Assembly: GCA_017381395.1 (NCBI GenBank)
Contig: JAFOCH010000067.1
Coordinates: 1 to 14,693 of the forward strand
DNA from: Clostridia bacterium
GTDB taxonomy: Bacteria; Bacillota; Clostridia; Oscillospirales; Acutalibacteraceae
Direction: 5' to 3'
Length of the DNA stretch: 14,693 nt
The notes beneath the pieces were generated by a model that worked only from the letters and a program-made list of their open reading frames with translations, ran no database searches and was not told the origin of the DNA. The stretch's first letter is position 1; every line of letters starts with the position of its first letter. The position numbers were made by a program, and so were the translations under genes. This document shows, piece by piece, positions 7,527 through 14,693 of the stretch.

Positions 7527-8717
7527 ATGACCGCAAACAGAATTTTTTATTTTGTAGCGCTTTTGTTAAGCGTTTTATCGGTGATTGTTTTCGGTAACAG
7601 TGTTGCAGGAATAATGCTTTATGCAGTAATTTTTGTTCCGATTGTTTCATTTATATTGGAACTACTTGCTTTTTTCTCGCTGAATTTTCAGCAAACTGTT
7701 AGCCGTAAAACACTTTATAAGAATGAAAAGGTGCGAGTCCGCTTTTTTTCACAATGCAGCCGTTCGGTATCGTTCGGCTTTATTGCGTTGCACATAAAAC
7801 GTCCTACCGAGCAGGTGAAAAATATAAATTCTGCCGATGCTTATATTGTTAATTCCTTTGGTCTTCCGGGACAAACCGCATTTGATATAATTTGTCCTAA
7901 CCGCGGTGTTTATTACGTAGGAATTGACACAATTAGAATGTATGATATGCTTGGGCTTATTTGCCTCAAAAAGCGTATTAAACCATGCAAAATTACCGTT
8001 TATCCTCGTGTTTATTCGGTTACCGGAATGGGCGTTGATAGCCGACTGATAAATCAAACGTCACTTGCGCTTAATGCTATCAAAAAGGACGATATGCTCG
8101 TTTCGCACGTTCGACCCTATCAGTTTAGCGATAATCCGAAAACAATTCATTGGAAAATAACCGCAAAGATGAATGAGCTAACGGTTAAAAATTACGAGCC
8201 ATTAAAAGAGGTTGGAATTATAGTTGCGCTTGACCTTGCGCATAAGGAAAATAAGGAAAGATATCTGATTATTGATAATGAAGACAAGATGCTCGAATGT
8301 GCGATTTCTCTTGTCGCAAGTGCGCTTGCTGAAAATCTCACTGCCAGAGTTGTTTATTATGATAAGGGTGGATTTTGTGACCGCCACGTTGACGAAATTC
8401 AGGATTACACCGGATTTTATAACCTAATGGCTTGTGTCAAATTTGATGGCGAGACCGATATGGTTAATCTTGTTGACAGAATTATTACCGAGCATATCGG
8501 CGGTGCTAATATCGTTGTAATTACTGATAGGAGTGACGATGAAATTCGTGGAATCCTACGCGATTCGATTAGCACGGGGTATCAGACGTCGTATGTTTGC
8601 GTTACTCAGGACGAAGATGATAGAATAAAGCGTAACGACGAGCTTGAAGGAATACGTCGCGACGGTGTGAAGGTTGCGTCGGTTACGTCAACGGGAATGG
8701 AACCCATTTCATTTTAA
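7527..8717 (+). CDS. DUF58 domain-containing membrane-anchored protein (vWA-like)
   Basis: This 396-residue protein has two N-terminal hydrophobic segments (about 4-23 and 26-51) that should place it in the membrane, a beta-rich middle with an NRGVYYVG element near 130, and the diagnostic DUF58 motif at 196-210 (RPYQFSDNPKTIHWK; family pattern R-x-Y-x-x-x-D-x-x-x-x-IHWK). After it comes a vWA-like region starting VGIIVALDLAH. The MIDAS-type DxSxS motif is degenerate here: D236 is kept but Ala and Lys occupy the serine positions. DUF58 proteins pair with MoxR ATPases and transglutaminase-like proteins in many bacteria; the biochemical role is not established. The ATG at 7527 has AGGTG at 7517-7521. 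The gene lies 18 bp after the ATPase gene and 33 bp before the transglutaminase-like gene, so it is probably co-transcribed. Confidence 0.9.
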   Translation: MTANRIFYFVALLLSVLSVIVFGNSVAGIMLYAVIFVPIVSFILELLAFFSLNFQQTVSRKTLYKNEKVRVRFFSQCSRSVSFGFIALHIKRPTEQVKNINSADAYIVNSFGLPGQTAFDIICPNRGVYYVGIDTIRMYDMLGLICLKKRIKPCKITVYPRVYSVTGMGVDSRLINQTSLALNAIKKDDMLVSHVRPYQFSDNPKTIHWKITAKMNELTVKNYEPLKEVGIIVALDLAHKENKERYLIIDNEDKMLECAISLVASALAENLTARVVYYDKGGFCDRHVDEIQDYTGFYNLMACVKFDGETDMVNLVDRIITEHIGGANIVVITDRSDDEIRGILRDSISTGYQTSYVCVTQDEDDRIKRNDELEGIRRDGVKVASVTSTGMEPISF

Positions 8718-8750
8718 TGATTTTAAGCAAAATAACGGAGGTGAGACAGT

Positions 8751-11081
8751 ATGACAAAGAAACAGGATAAATTAATTAAAATTGCGATAAAGCTATTATT
8801 TTGTGAGCTTTTTGCCTGCGTATTTATGACGGCTGTCTCTAATTCGCTTGATGTTAGTATCACTACGGCTGCAATAGTTTTTTCTACCTTTATTACCACC
8901 ATTGTTTTTTATATTTTCAGCTATTTTAAAAAGGCGTTTAAGATTTTTAGCATTTGCATATTTTCTTTATTAGCACTTTCGGTGGTTTCATTTTTAGTTA
9001 TGGTTATAGTCGGCATACTACCCAATTTTGTCGATTTGTTCCAGATGCTGATTGACCGTGCGTTAAGCACTGAGAAATTAAGCGAAGGACAGCAGTTTGC
9101 TTTTGTATATGGTGTAATCATTTTTATTTCATTTCTTGCCGTTTATTTCATAGCGGATAAAATAAACATGATTGCTTTGTTTACCTCAACCTTTGTCTTT
9201 TACGCTTTTCAGTTTGCTTCGACAAAGAATAGAGCGTCCATGGGCGCCTTTGCCGTGCTGGTGTATATTTTGGTTGTACTTGTTTTGTACAAGGTGTTTG
9301 AGTATTTTGAGAATAAATCGGGTACAAGCTTTGGTTACAAACGGTTTGCCGTTTTTGGAATAGCAGGGGTAATGTGTGTACTTATTGCACTTGCCTCGGT
9401 TATCGCACCTTTTGAAGAGAATGCATTTAGTAAAAAGTTTTCACTCGAACGCTATTCAAATGATATATTCTTTGAAAATGGTGTTGGCTCATATTACATT
9501 GCCTGGTCGGGAGTTGGGTACGACGATGCCAATTTAGGTGGAGCGAGAGGCGCTCTGAACTTTGACAAGGCACTAAAAATTACTTCCAAAAAGCCCACTT
9601 ACATAGTTGCAAGCTATAATAATAGCTACAACGGACGTGCTTTTGAAACAAGCTTTCTTGAAAAAAAGCGCTATCACGAAAAGGGCGAGGACGCGTATGA
9701 TGTGTCTAATATTCCGATGAATACTTTGCTCAAAACTGCCTCGTTTGACAAGGCCGGACTCGCCTATGCAAAAAATCCTGTTACCCTTACGTATCAGGGT
9801 AAAATGGATTTTAGAACGATTTTTACAACCAACGGACTTACATTTATCGAAAATCCGCATAAGCGTACTCTTTGGTACGATGGCTGTGATAATTTATATA
9901 CCAACCAGTATATGAAGAATAAGTTTGATTACTCGTTCGACAGTTATTATTTTAATATCAAGGATGAACTGAAATATCTTGCGAGTGATGCCTATACGGG
10001 CGAAAATCCTGATAATTCGACCATAAATCAACTTAAATTTCAGCAATTTGAGCGGAATATTTATAATACCTATCTCAGCTTACCCTCAACCGTTCCGACG
10101 CGTGTGAAGGAACTTTCAGAGCAAATAATCGAAACCAGTGGTGCACAGACACGTTTGGAAAAGGTAAATGCTTTGATGAGCTACTTATACGGCTTTGAGT
10201 ATGTATATCAGACCAATACTATTCCCGCAGGAAGTGACTTTGTCGACTACTTCCTTTTCACCGAGAAAAAAGGATACTCGACCTACTTTGCGGCGTCACT
10301 TGCCGTAATGTGCCGTGAGGTTGGCATTCCGTCCCGTTACGTAAAGGGATTTGCGCCCCTCAGTAAAGCGGGTGAGGATCAATTTATATGCAATAATAAT
10401 GCTCATGCGTGGGTGGAGGTTTATTTTGACGGATACGGATGGGTAACCTTTGAGCCGTCACCATATTTTGCTGAAAAATTTTACGATATCAGTATGAATG
10501 ATTATCGTGAGGATAAGACCATCTTTAACGAGGATGGGGAACAGGTGCCCGAACCCGATCCTGAGGAAGAGGACGAGAAGGATGCCGAGGAAAAGGCCGA
10601 GCAAAATGCGACCGAAAATAAGGTTGTTACCCCTGAGGAAAAGAAGGCAATTGCTACACGCAAATATATTATTGCAGTGATTATAGTAGTTTGCTCGGTA
10701 TCGTTTGTGTATTTCATCGGGTATTCGCTTGTACGGCGCAGAAAGCATCAAATAAAGCGCTTTTACCGATATGAAGGACGTCAGTTTGTATATGCCGCTT
10801 GGTATGAAATGCGGCGAATTTCGAAATTTGATGGACAAAAGATTAAGGCGGATGAAACGCCCTATACCTTCCTTAAACGATTGGGCGAAGAGTATGGAGA
10901 GGATGTTTTACCCCTTTCTGCCGATAGCTTTAATAAGCTGCTTTATTCCAAAAAGGCGGTTATAACCCGCGAGGATAGGGCATATGCCGAGGCGGCGTAT
11001 AAAGCACTTGATAAGCATATTTCTGCTCGTCATAAAAAGTTGTACTTTAATTTGTGCCGTTATATTTTACACATTATTTAA
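8751..11081 (+). CDS. Multi-spanning membrane protein with transglutaminase-like domain; catalytic Cys replaced by Ser
   Basis: This 776-residue protein resembles the YebA/TgpA group. About seven hydrophobic segments fill residues 9-218, then a large presumably extracytoplasmic part holds a transglutaminase core, an acidic Glu-rich linker (about 600-630), one more membrane segment (about 640-661) and a cytoplasmic DUF4129-like tail with DETPYTFLKRLGEEY. The core reads KKGYSTYFAASLAVMCREVGIPSRYVKGF followed by AHAWVEVYFDGYGWVTFEP. Family members normally have GYC at the nucleophile; here it is Ser (TCG, residue 510). The His is H552 and the acidic residue is E568 in FEP, which is common in the YebA group. 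Either the protein is a non-catalytic pseudoenzyme or Ser acts instead. It is not degraded: the frame is full length with GGAGGTGA at 8737-8744. It is the last gene of the MoxR-DUF58 module, before a strong terminator. Confidence 0.9.
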   Translation: MTKKQDKLIKIAIKLLFCELFACVFMTAVSNSLDVSITTAAIVFSTFITTIVFYIFSYFKKAFKIFSICIFSLLALSVVSFLVMVIVGILPNFVDLFQMLIDRALSTEKLSEGQQFAFVYGVIIFISFLAVYFIADKINMIALFTSTFVFYAFQFASTKNRASMGAFAVLVYILVVLVLYKVFEYFENKSGTSFGYKRFAVFGIAGVMCVLIALASVIAPFEENAFSKKFSLERYSNDIFFENGVGSYYIAWSGVGYDDANLGGARGALNFDKALKITSKKPTYIVASYNNSYNGRAFETSFLEKKRYHEKGEDAYDVSNIPMNTLLKTASFDKAGLAYAKNPVTLTYQGKMDFRTIFTTNGLTFIENPHKRTLWYDGCDNLYTNQYMKNKFDYSFDSYYFNIKDELKYLASDAYTGENPDNSTINQLKFQQFERNIYNTYLSLPSTVPTRVKELSEQIIETSGAQTRLEKVNALMSYLYGFEYVYQTNTIPAGSDFVDYFLFTEKKGYSTYFAASLAVMCREVGIPSRYVKGFAPLSKAGEDQFICNNNAHAWVEVYFDGYGWVTFEPSPYFAEKFYDISMNDYREDKTIFNEDGEQVPEPDPEEEDEKDAEEKAEQNATENKVVTPEEKKAIATRKYIIAVIIVVCSVSFVYFIGYSLVRRRKHQIKRFYRYEGRQFVYAAWYEMRRISKFDGQKIKADETPYTFLKRLGEEYGEDVLPLSADSFNKLLYSKKAVITREDRAYAEAAYKALDKHISARHKKLYFNLCRYILHII

Positions 11082-11087
11082 GTATTA

Positions 11088-11129
11088 AAGCGGTTAGTGA
11101 TTGTTTTCGTCACTAACCGCTTAATTTTT
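11088..11129. terminator. Strong intrinsic terminator between the transglutaminase gene and eno, probably bidirectional
   Basis: AAGCGGTTAGTGA at 11088-11100 pairs perfectly with TCACTAACCGCTT at 11110-11122 around a 9-base loop. On the + strand a T-rich stretch (TAATTTTT) follows, ending transcription of the membrane protein gene 6 bp after its stop. On the - strand the sequence after the stem (CTTTAATACTT) is less T-rich but still able to act for eno, whose stop codon is at 11128-11130. The convergent gene layout supports a shared terminator. Confidence 0.88.
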
Positions 11130-12393
11130 ATCTATTTATTCCGTAAATGGCCCTTTCGCCCAATTCCTCTTCTATTCTCAATAGTTGATTGTATTTTGCT
11201 ACTCGGTCACTTCTTGCAGGGGCACCGGTTTTAATCTGGCCGCAGTTGAGCGCAACGGCAAGGTCGGCAATTGTGCTGTCCTCGGTTTCACCACTTCGGT
11301 GCGACATTATGGTATTGTAATTGTTGCTTTGGGCTAGTTTCACCGTGCTGATTGTTTCGCTGATTGTTCCAATCTGATTCGGCTTGATTAAAATTGCGTT
11401 TGCTGAATTTGTTTCTATACCTTTTTGAAGTCGTTCGCTATTGGTAACAAAAAGGTCGTCGCCAACGATTTGAACTCTGTTTCCGAGTTTCTCGGTTATC
11501 TTTTTAAATCCGTCAAAATCATCTTCGGCAAGAGGGTCCTCGATCGAGAAAATAGGGTATTTGTCGACCAGCTTCTCAAAGTAGGCAATCAGCTCATCCG
11601 ACGTCATTTTTTTATTGCTTTTCGGCTGAATATATTCGCCGTTTTTGTACCATTCACTTGCGGCCGCGTCGAGTGCAATTTTTATATCTTCGCCGGGTTT
11701 GTATCCTGCCGAGATTATTGCTTCTGTAAGCAGGTCGAGCGCCTGTTCATCTGAGGTTAGGTTGGGTGCAAAACCGCCTTCATCACCGACCGCTGTTGAA
11801 AGTCCCTTGCTATGCAGTAAATTTTTGAGCGAAGCATAAATTTCGGTGCCCATTTTCATCGCTTCGGCAAAGGATTTTGCACCAAAAGGCATTATCATAA
11901 ATTCCTGAATATCAATATTATTATCTGCGTGAGCGCCACCATTGAGAATATTCATCATCGGTATCGGCAAGGTAACGGCCTCTTTGCCGCCAATGAACTT
12001 GTAAAGCGGCTGATTATTTGCTCTCGCAGCTGCTTTTGCGCAGGCGATAGAAACGGCAAGAGTGGCATTTGCACCCAGTTTAGATTTGTTTTTTGTTCCG
12101 TCCGCTTCAATCGTCAGTCGGTCGATTTGGTCAATGTTTTCGACGTCTTTGCCGCTTAAAATGCCGTTGATTGTGCTGTTAACGTTTTCAACTGCTTTTA
12201 GTACACCTTTTCCGTTGTAATCATTTCCGCCGTCCCTTAATTCTACGGCTTCGTGGCTTCCCGTAGAAGCACCCGACGGCACTGCACCCAGTGTGCTTAT
12301 ATCGTTTTCCAGAATGACCTCGGCTTCGACCGTAGGATTTGACCGCGAATCAAATATCTGACGCGCTTTTATTCTTTTGATTTTTGTATTCAT
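11128..12393 (-). CDS. eno: Enolase (phosphopyruvate hydratase)
   Basis: Enolase interconverts 2-phosphoglycerate and phosphoenolpyruvate in glycolysis. The protein has 421 residues with the start I chose, close to the family's usual 420-435. It shows the N-terminal RQIFDSRSNPTVEAEV, the flexible loop GASTG at 41-45, GDEGGFAPNL, the metal-site segments EDPLAEDD and GDDLFVTN, catalytic K337 in ILIKPNQIG, and SHRSGETED at 364-372 with H365. The K337 to H365 distance matches E. coli K341 to H369. The frame is open to a GTG whose first base is 12402, but this GTG lies in the SD itself (GAGGTGG, 12399-12405). The ATG at 12393 then has a 5-base spacing and gives MNTKIKRIKARQIFDSR, so I use it. The gene stands alone on the - strand, divergent from lon and convergent with the transglutaminase-like gene. 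Confidence 0.97.
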   Translation of the reverse strand: MNTKIKRIKARQIFDSRSNPTVEAEVILENDISTLGAVPSGASTGSHEAVELRDGGNDYNGKGVLKAVENVNSTINGILSGKDVENIDQIDRLTIEADGTKNKSKLGANATLAVSIACAKAAARANNQPLYKFIGGKEAVTLPIPMMNILNGGAHADNNIDIQEFMIMPFGAKSFAEAMKMGTEIYASLKNLLHSKGLSTAVGDEGGFAPNLTSDEQALDLLTEAIISAGYKPGEDIKIALDAAASEWYKNGEYIQPKSNKKMTSDELIAYFEKLVDKYPIFSIEDPLAEDDFDGFKKITEKLGNRVQIVGDDLFVTNSERLQKGIETNSANAILIKPNQIGTISETISTVKLAQSNNYNTIMSHRSGETEDSTIADLAVALNCGQIKTGAPARSDRVAKYNQLLRIEEELGERAIYGINR

Positions 12394-12398
12394 TTTAT

Positions 12399-12405
12399 CC
12401 ACCTC
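12399..12405 (-). promoter_or_regulatory. Ribosome binding site of eno (decides the start)
   Basis: Read on the - strand, the sequence is GAGGTGG, five bases before the ATG at 12393. The upstream in-frame GTG (12402-12400) is embedded in this SD, so it cannot easily be the initiation codon. This fixes the enolase start at 12393. Confidence 0.75.
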
Positions 12406-12431
12406 GTTGGTATTGTCTGTAATAAAAACTA

Positions 12432-12451
12432 AAATTATACTTGTATAATTT
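12432..12451. repeat. Perfect 9+2+9 bp palindrome in the eno-lon spacer; candidate operator and eno -10 region
   Basis: AAATTATAC at 12432-12440 and its exact reverse complement GTATAATTT at 12443-12451 are separated by TT. Each arm contains TATAAT on one strand: at 12434-12439 on the - strand, which is the best placed -10 for eno, about 30 bases before its SD, and at 12444-12449 on the + strand. No good -35 is found for either one. The right arm ends two bases before the lon -35 hexamer. A dimeric repressor bound here could act on eno, lon or both. It does not match the CIRCE, CtsR, Rex or PerR consensus that I know. Confidence 0.55.
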
Positions 12452-12452
12452 G

Positions 12453-12481
12453 TTGAAATAATAGGATTTATGTATTATAAT
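12453..12481 (+). promoter_or_regulatory. Sigma-A type promoter of lon
   Basis: TTGAAA at 12453-12458 and a perfect TATAAT at 12476-12481 have a 17-base spacer. Transcription would start near 12488, giving a leader of about 23 bases with the SD AGAGGA at 12498-12503 and the ATG at 12511. No CIRCE (TTAGCACTC-N9-GAGTGCTAA) and no CtsR heptad repeat is visible near it. Confidence 0.75.
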
Positions 12482-12510
12482 GTTTTAAATTAACCTGAGA
12501 GGACTATCTA

Positions 12511-14693
12511 ATGACTAATTATAATTCAATGCCAATGCTGGTTTTGCGCGGAATGGTTGTTTTTCCCGGCATGTTGCTTCATTTCGATGTTGGTAGAAAA
12601 AAGTCTATTGCCGCTATCAATAAAGCGATGGATTCTAATCAAACTATATTTTTAGCAACGCAGAAGGATATTTCGGTAGAAGATCCGAAATTTAGTGAGG
12701 TTTATAAAATTGGCTGTGTTGCTGTAATTAAGCAGATTTTAAAGACACCGAATGATACAATTCGCGTTATGGTTGAGGGCGTTTGCCGTGCTACTGTTGA
12801 TTGTGTACTCGATAGTGTGCCGTACTTTCACGTAACTGTAAATGAATGTATCGAAAAATATTCAAAAGCGTCCGAGCTAAAAAAAGAAGCACTTCTCAGA
12901 AATGCACGCGAGGCATTTGAGGAGTATGTATCACTTTCGCCGCGAATTCCGCCCGATGTGCTCGGTCACGTCTTGCTCGATAATGATATGGGACATCTCG
13001 CCGATTATATTGCTTCGAATTTGCCCCTTCAATATCAGGATAAGCAGACCATACTTAATAATTTGAGTCCGGCTATTCGTTTGCAGGATTTGATTGTAAT
13101 TTTACGCAAGGAATGCGAGATTTTACGTTACGAAACCGAGATTAACGGTATTGTTCAGAGAAATATTGACGATAATCAGCGCGAGTACTATATGCGTGAG
13201 CAATTAAAGGTGCTTAATGAAGAACTCGGGAATTCACCCGACGGTGACGATGAGCTTGCCGAGTATCGAAAGAAGATTGCCGCTTTAAACGCTAGCGAAA
13301 GCATAAAGAAAAAGCTTGAAAAAGAGGTTGCAAAAATCGAAAGAATGCCTCACGGCTCTCATGAAGAGACGGTCGTCAGGGGCTATCTTGACACCTGCCT
13401 TGAACTCCCTTGGGGCGTGTATTCAAAGGATAATATCAATATTGACAAATCGCGAAAAATTCTCGAACGCGACCATTATGGAATGGCCGACGTTAAAAAG
13501 CGTATAATCGAGCTTTTAGCCGTAAAGAAACTTGCTCCCGAAATCAATGGTCAGATAATCTGTCTGGTTGGTGCTCCGGGTGTAGGTAAGACGTCGGTCG
13601 CAAGGTCGATTGCAAAGTGTATGGGACGTAAATTTGCCCGAATTTCTCTCGGCGGAGTCAAGGATGAGTCGGAGATTAGAGGACACCGCCGTACATATAT
13701 CGGCTCCATGCCCGGACGAATTATCAATGCGTTTTTAGAAACTGGTGTTTCAAATCCGCTTATTCTTTTGGACGAAATTGATAAAATAGGCAGTGACCAC
13801 AAGGGCGATTGCTCGGCAGCTTTGCTTGAAGCACTCGACCCCGAGCAGAACGTTTCGTTCAGAGATCATTTTATCGATATGCCGTACGATTTGAGCAAGG
13901 CTATTTTTATCACCACCGCTAATGATGAAGGGGCTATTTCGGGACCGCTTCGTGATAGAATGGAAATTATCGAATTGCCGAGCTATACTCGTGAGGATAA
14001 GTTCAGAATTGCTAAAAAGTATCTGGTCCCCAAGGAAACCAAAAAGCACGGACTCGATTCGAAAAAATGCAAGATAACGAATAACGCGCTTTATGAGGTT
14101 ATTGACTATTACACTCGTGAAGCAGGCGTTAGAAAGTTGGAACAGAATATTGCTGCTCTTTGCCGAATGGCTGCCGTTGACATCGCCGAGGGAAAGACCG
14201 ACGCGGTAAAGATTGATGCAGACAACGTATCGCGTCAGCTTGGGGTTAGAAAGTATCGTCCCGAATCTGTTTACGAATGCTTTGACGAGGTTGGAACGGT
14301 AAACGGACTTGCTTGGACATCGGTTGGTGGCGAGCTTATGAAGCTCGAAGCATCTGCTCTCGATGGCACGGGTAAAATTGTGCTTACTGGTTCGCTTGGC
14401 GACGTTATGAAGGAATCGGCACAGACTGCTGTCAGCTATGTTCGCAGTATCGCAAACGATTATGGAATTGATACCAAATTCTATAAAAACAAGGATATTC
14501 ATCTTCACGCTACCGAAGCCGCCGTGCCAAAGGATGGCCCATCAGCAGGTATTACAATGGCTGTAGCTCTCGTTTCCGCTCTTTCTGGAATAGCCATTCG
14601 TCACGATGTAGCTATGACGGGCGAAATATCGCTTCTGGGTAAGGTGTTACCAATCGGTGGATTAAAGGAAAAGACCATGGCGGCATACAGAGC
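12511..14693 (+). CDS. lon: ATP-dependent protease Lon, partial (3' end outside window)
   Basis: LonA is a cytoplasmic hexameric AAA+ serine protease that degrades misfolded and regulatory proteins. The frame is open from the ATG at 12511 to the window end, giving 727 residues; roughly the last 50 or more are missing, judged from the usual length near 780-810. The N-terminal substrate-binding domain (about 1-200) starts MPMLVLRGMVVFPG. A coiled region with REYYMREQLKVLNEELG follows, then the AAA+ module with Walker A GAPGVGKT at 354-361, Walker B LLDEIDK (D421, E422) and sensor segments FITTAND and LRDRMEIIELP. The protease domain has catalytic S678 in PKDGPSAGITMA and K721 in GGLKEK, 43 residues apart as in E. 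coli Lon. There is no membrane segment, so it is not LonB. The SD AGAGGA (12498-12503) is 7 bases before the ATG. The gene is divergent from eno. Confidence 0.97.
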   Translation, partial: MTNYNSMPMLVLRGMVVFPGMLLHFDVGRKKSIAAINKAMDSNQTIFLATQKDISVEDPKFSEVYKIGCVAVIKQILKTPNDTIRVMVEGVCRATVDCVLDSVPYFHVTVNECIEKYSKASELKKEALLRNAREAFEEYVSLSPRIPPDVLGHVLLDNDMGHLADYIASNLPLQYQDKQTILNNLSPAIRLQDLIVILRKECEILRYETEINGIVQRNIDDNQREYYMREQLKVLNEELGNSPDGDDELAEYRKKIAALNASESIKKKLEKEVAKIERMPHGSHEETVVRGYLDTCLELPWGVYSKDNINIDKSRKILERDHYGMADVKKRIIELLAVKKLAPEINGQIICLVGAPGVGKTSVARSIAKCMGRKFARISLGGVKDESEIRGHRRTYIGSMPGRIINAFLETGVSNPLILLDEIDKIGSDHKGDCSAALLEALDPEQNVSFRDHFIDMPYDLSKAIFITTANDEGAISGPLRDRMEIIELPSYTREDKFRIAKKYLVPKETKKHGLDSKKCKITNNALYEVIDYYTREAGVRKLEQNIAALCRMAAVDIAEGKTDAVKIDADNVSRQLGVRKYRPESVYECFDEVGTVNGLAWTSVGGELMKLEASALDGTGKIVLTGSLGDVMKESAQTAVSYVRSIANDYGIDTKFYKNKDIHLHATEAAVPKDGPSAGITMAVALVSALSGIAIRHDVAMTGEISLLGKVLPIGGLKEKTMAAYR

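Noticed and set aside
12421..12449. A third promoter on the + strand using TATAAT at 12444-12449
   Set aside because: The position 17 bases upstream (12421-12426) reads AATAAA, not a -35 box, and a better lon promoter lies just downstream.
13750..14508. Long antisense ORF (252 codons) on the - strand inside lon
   Set aside because: It lies fully within the lon coding frame, has no recognisable motifs and no SD, and the + strand frame shows canonical Lon motifs. It is a codon-bias shadow.
1..14693. CRISPR array, tRNA, rRNA, riboswitch, insertion sequence or prophage traces
   Set aside because: I looked for spaced direct repeats, transposase motifs, terminal inverted repeats and tRNA-like cloverleaf segments by eye and saw none. 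There is no long non-coding stretch: the longest gaps are about 145 bp (ribF to the MoxR gene) and 117 bp (eno to lon).

Overview
This is a chromosomal window from a low-to-moderate GC Gram-positive bacterium, most likely a member of the Clostridia and plausibly of the Oscillospirales/Ruminococcaceae side. The basis is the Bacillota-type gene order nusA-ylxR-ylxQ-infB-rbfA-nrnA-truB-ribF, the strong AGGAGG-type ribosome binding sites, the TTGAAA-N17-TATAAT promoters, and the style of the IF2, Lon and transglutaminase proteins. Genus cannot be decided from the sequence alone. No mobile element, CRISPR array, tRNA or rRNA was seen, and almost all of the DNA is coding.

Region 1 (1-6439, + strand) is the downstream part of the nusA-infB operon. 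It holds the C-terminus of NusA, then YlxR (RnpM), the L7Ae-like YlxQ, initiation factor IF2, ribosome maturation factor RbfA, the DHH phosphoesterase NrnA, tRNA pseudouridine-55 synthase TruB and the FAD synthetase/riboflavin kinase RibF. The genes overlap or abut (8-nt, 4-nt and 8-nt overlaps), which suggests translational coupling. Together they serve transcription elongation, ribosome assembly, translation initiation, tRNA modification, turnover of very short RNAs and flavin cofactor supply. A short AT-rich hairpin followed by a T-run overlaps the ribF stop codon and probably ends the operon.

Region 2 (about 6440-11130, + strand) has its own promoter and a three-gene module: a MoxR-family AAA+ ATPase, a membrane-anchored DUF58 protein and a large multi-spanning membrane protein with an extracytoplasmic transglutaminase-like domain. 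The module is widespread but poorly understood. Here the transglutaminase domain has Ser where the family has its catalytic Cys, and the DUF58 protein has a degenerate metal-binding motif. These are the most interesting protein-level observations. A strong bidirectional terminator (11088-11129) separates this module from the convergent eno gene.

Region 3 (11128-14693) holds enolase (eno, - strand) and, divergently, the ATP-dependent protease Lon (+ strand, cut by the window end). The 117-bp divergent spacer contains a well-formed lon promoter and a perfect 9+2+9 bp inverted repeat that carries a TATAAT on each strand. It is either the eno -10 region or an operator placed to act on one or both genes.

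The window is mostly conserved housekeeping DNA. I do not see convincing evidence for a wholly new system. The best leads are the Cys-to-Ser transglutaminase in the MoxR-DUF58 module and the palindrome between eno and lon.
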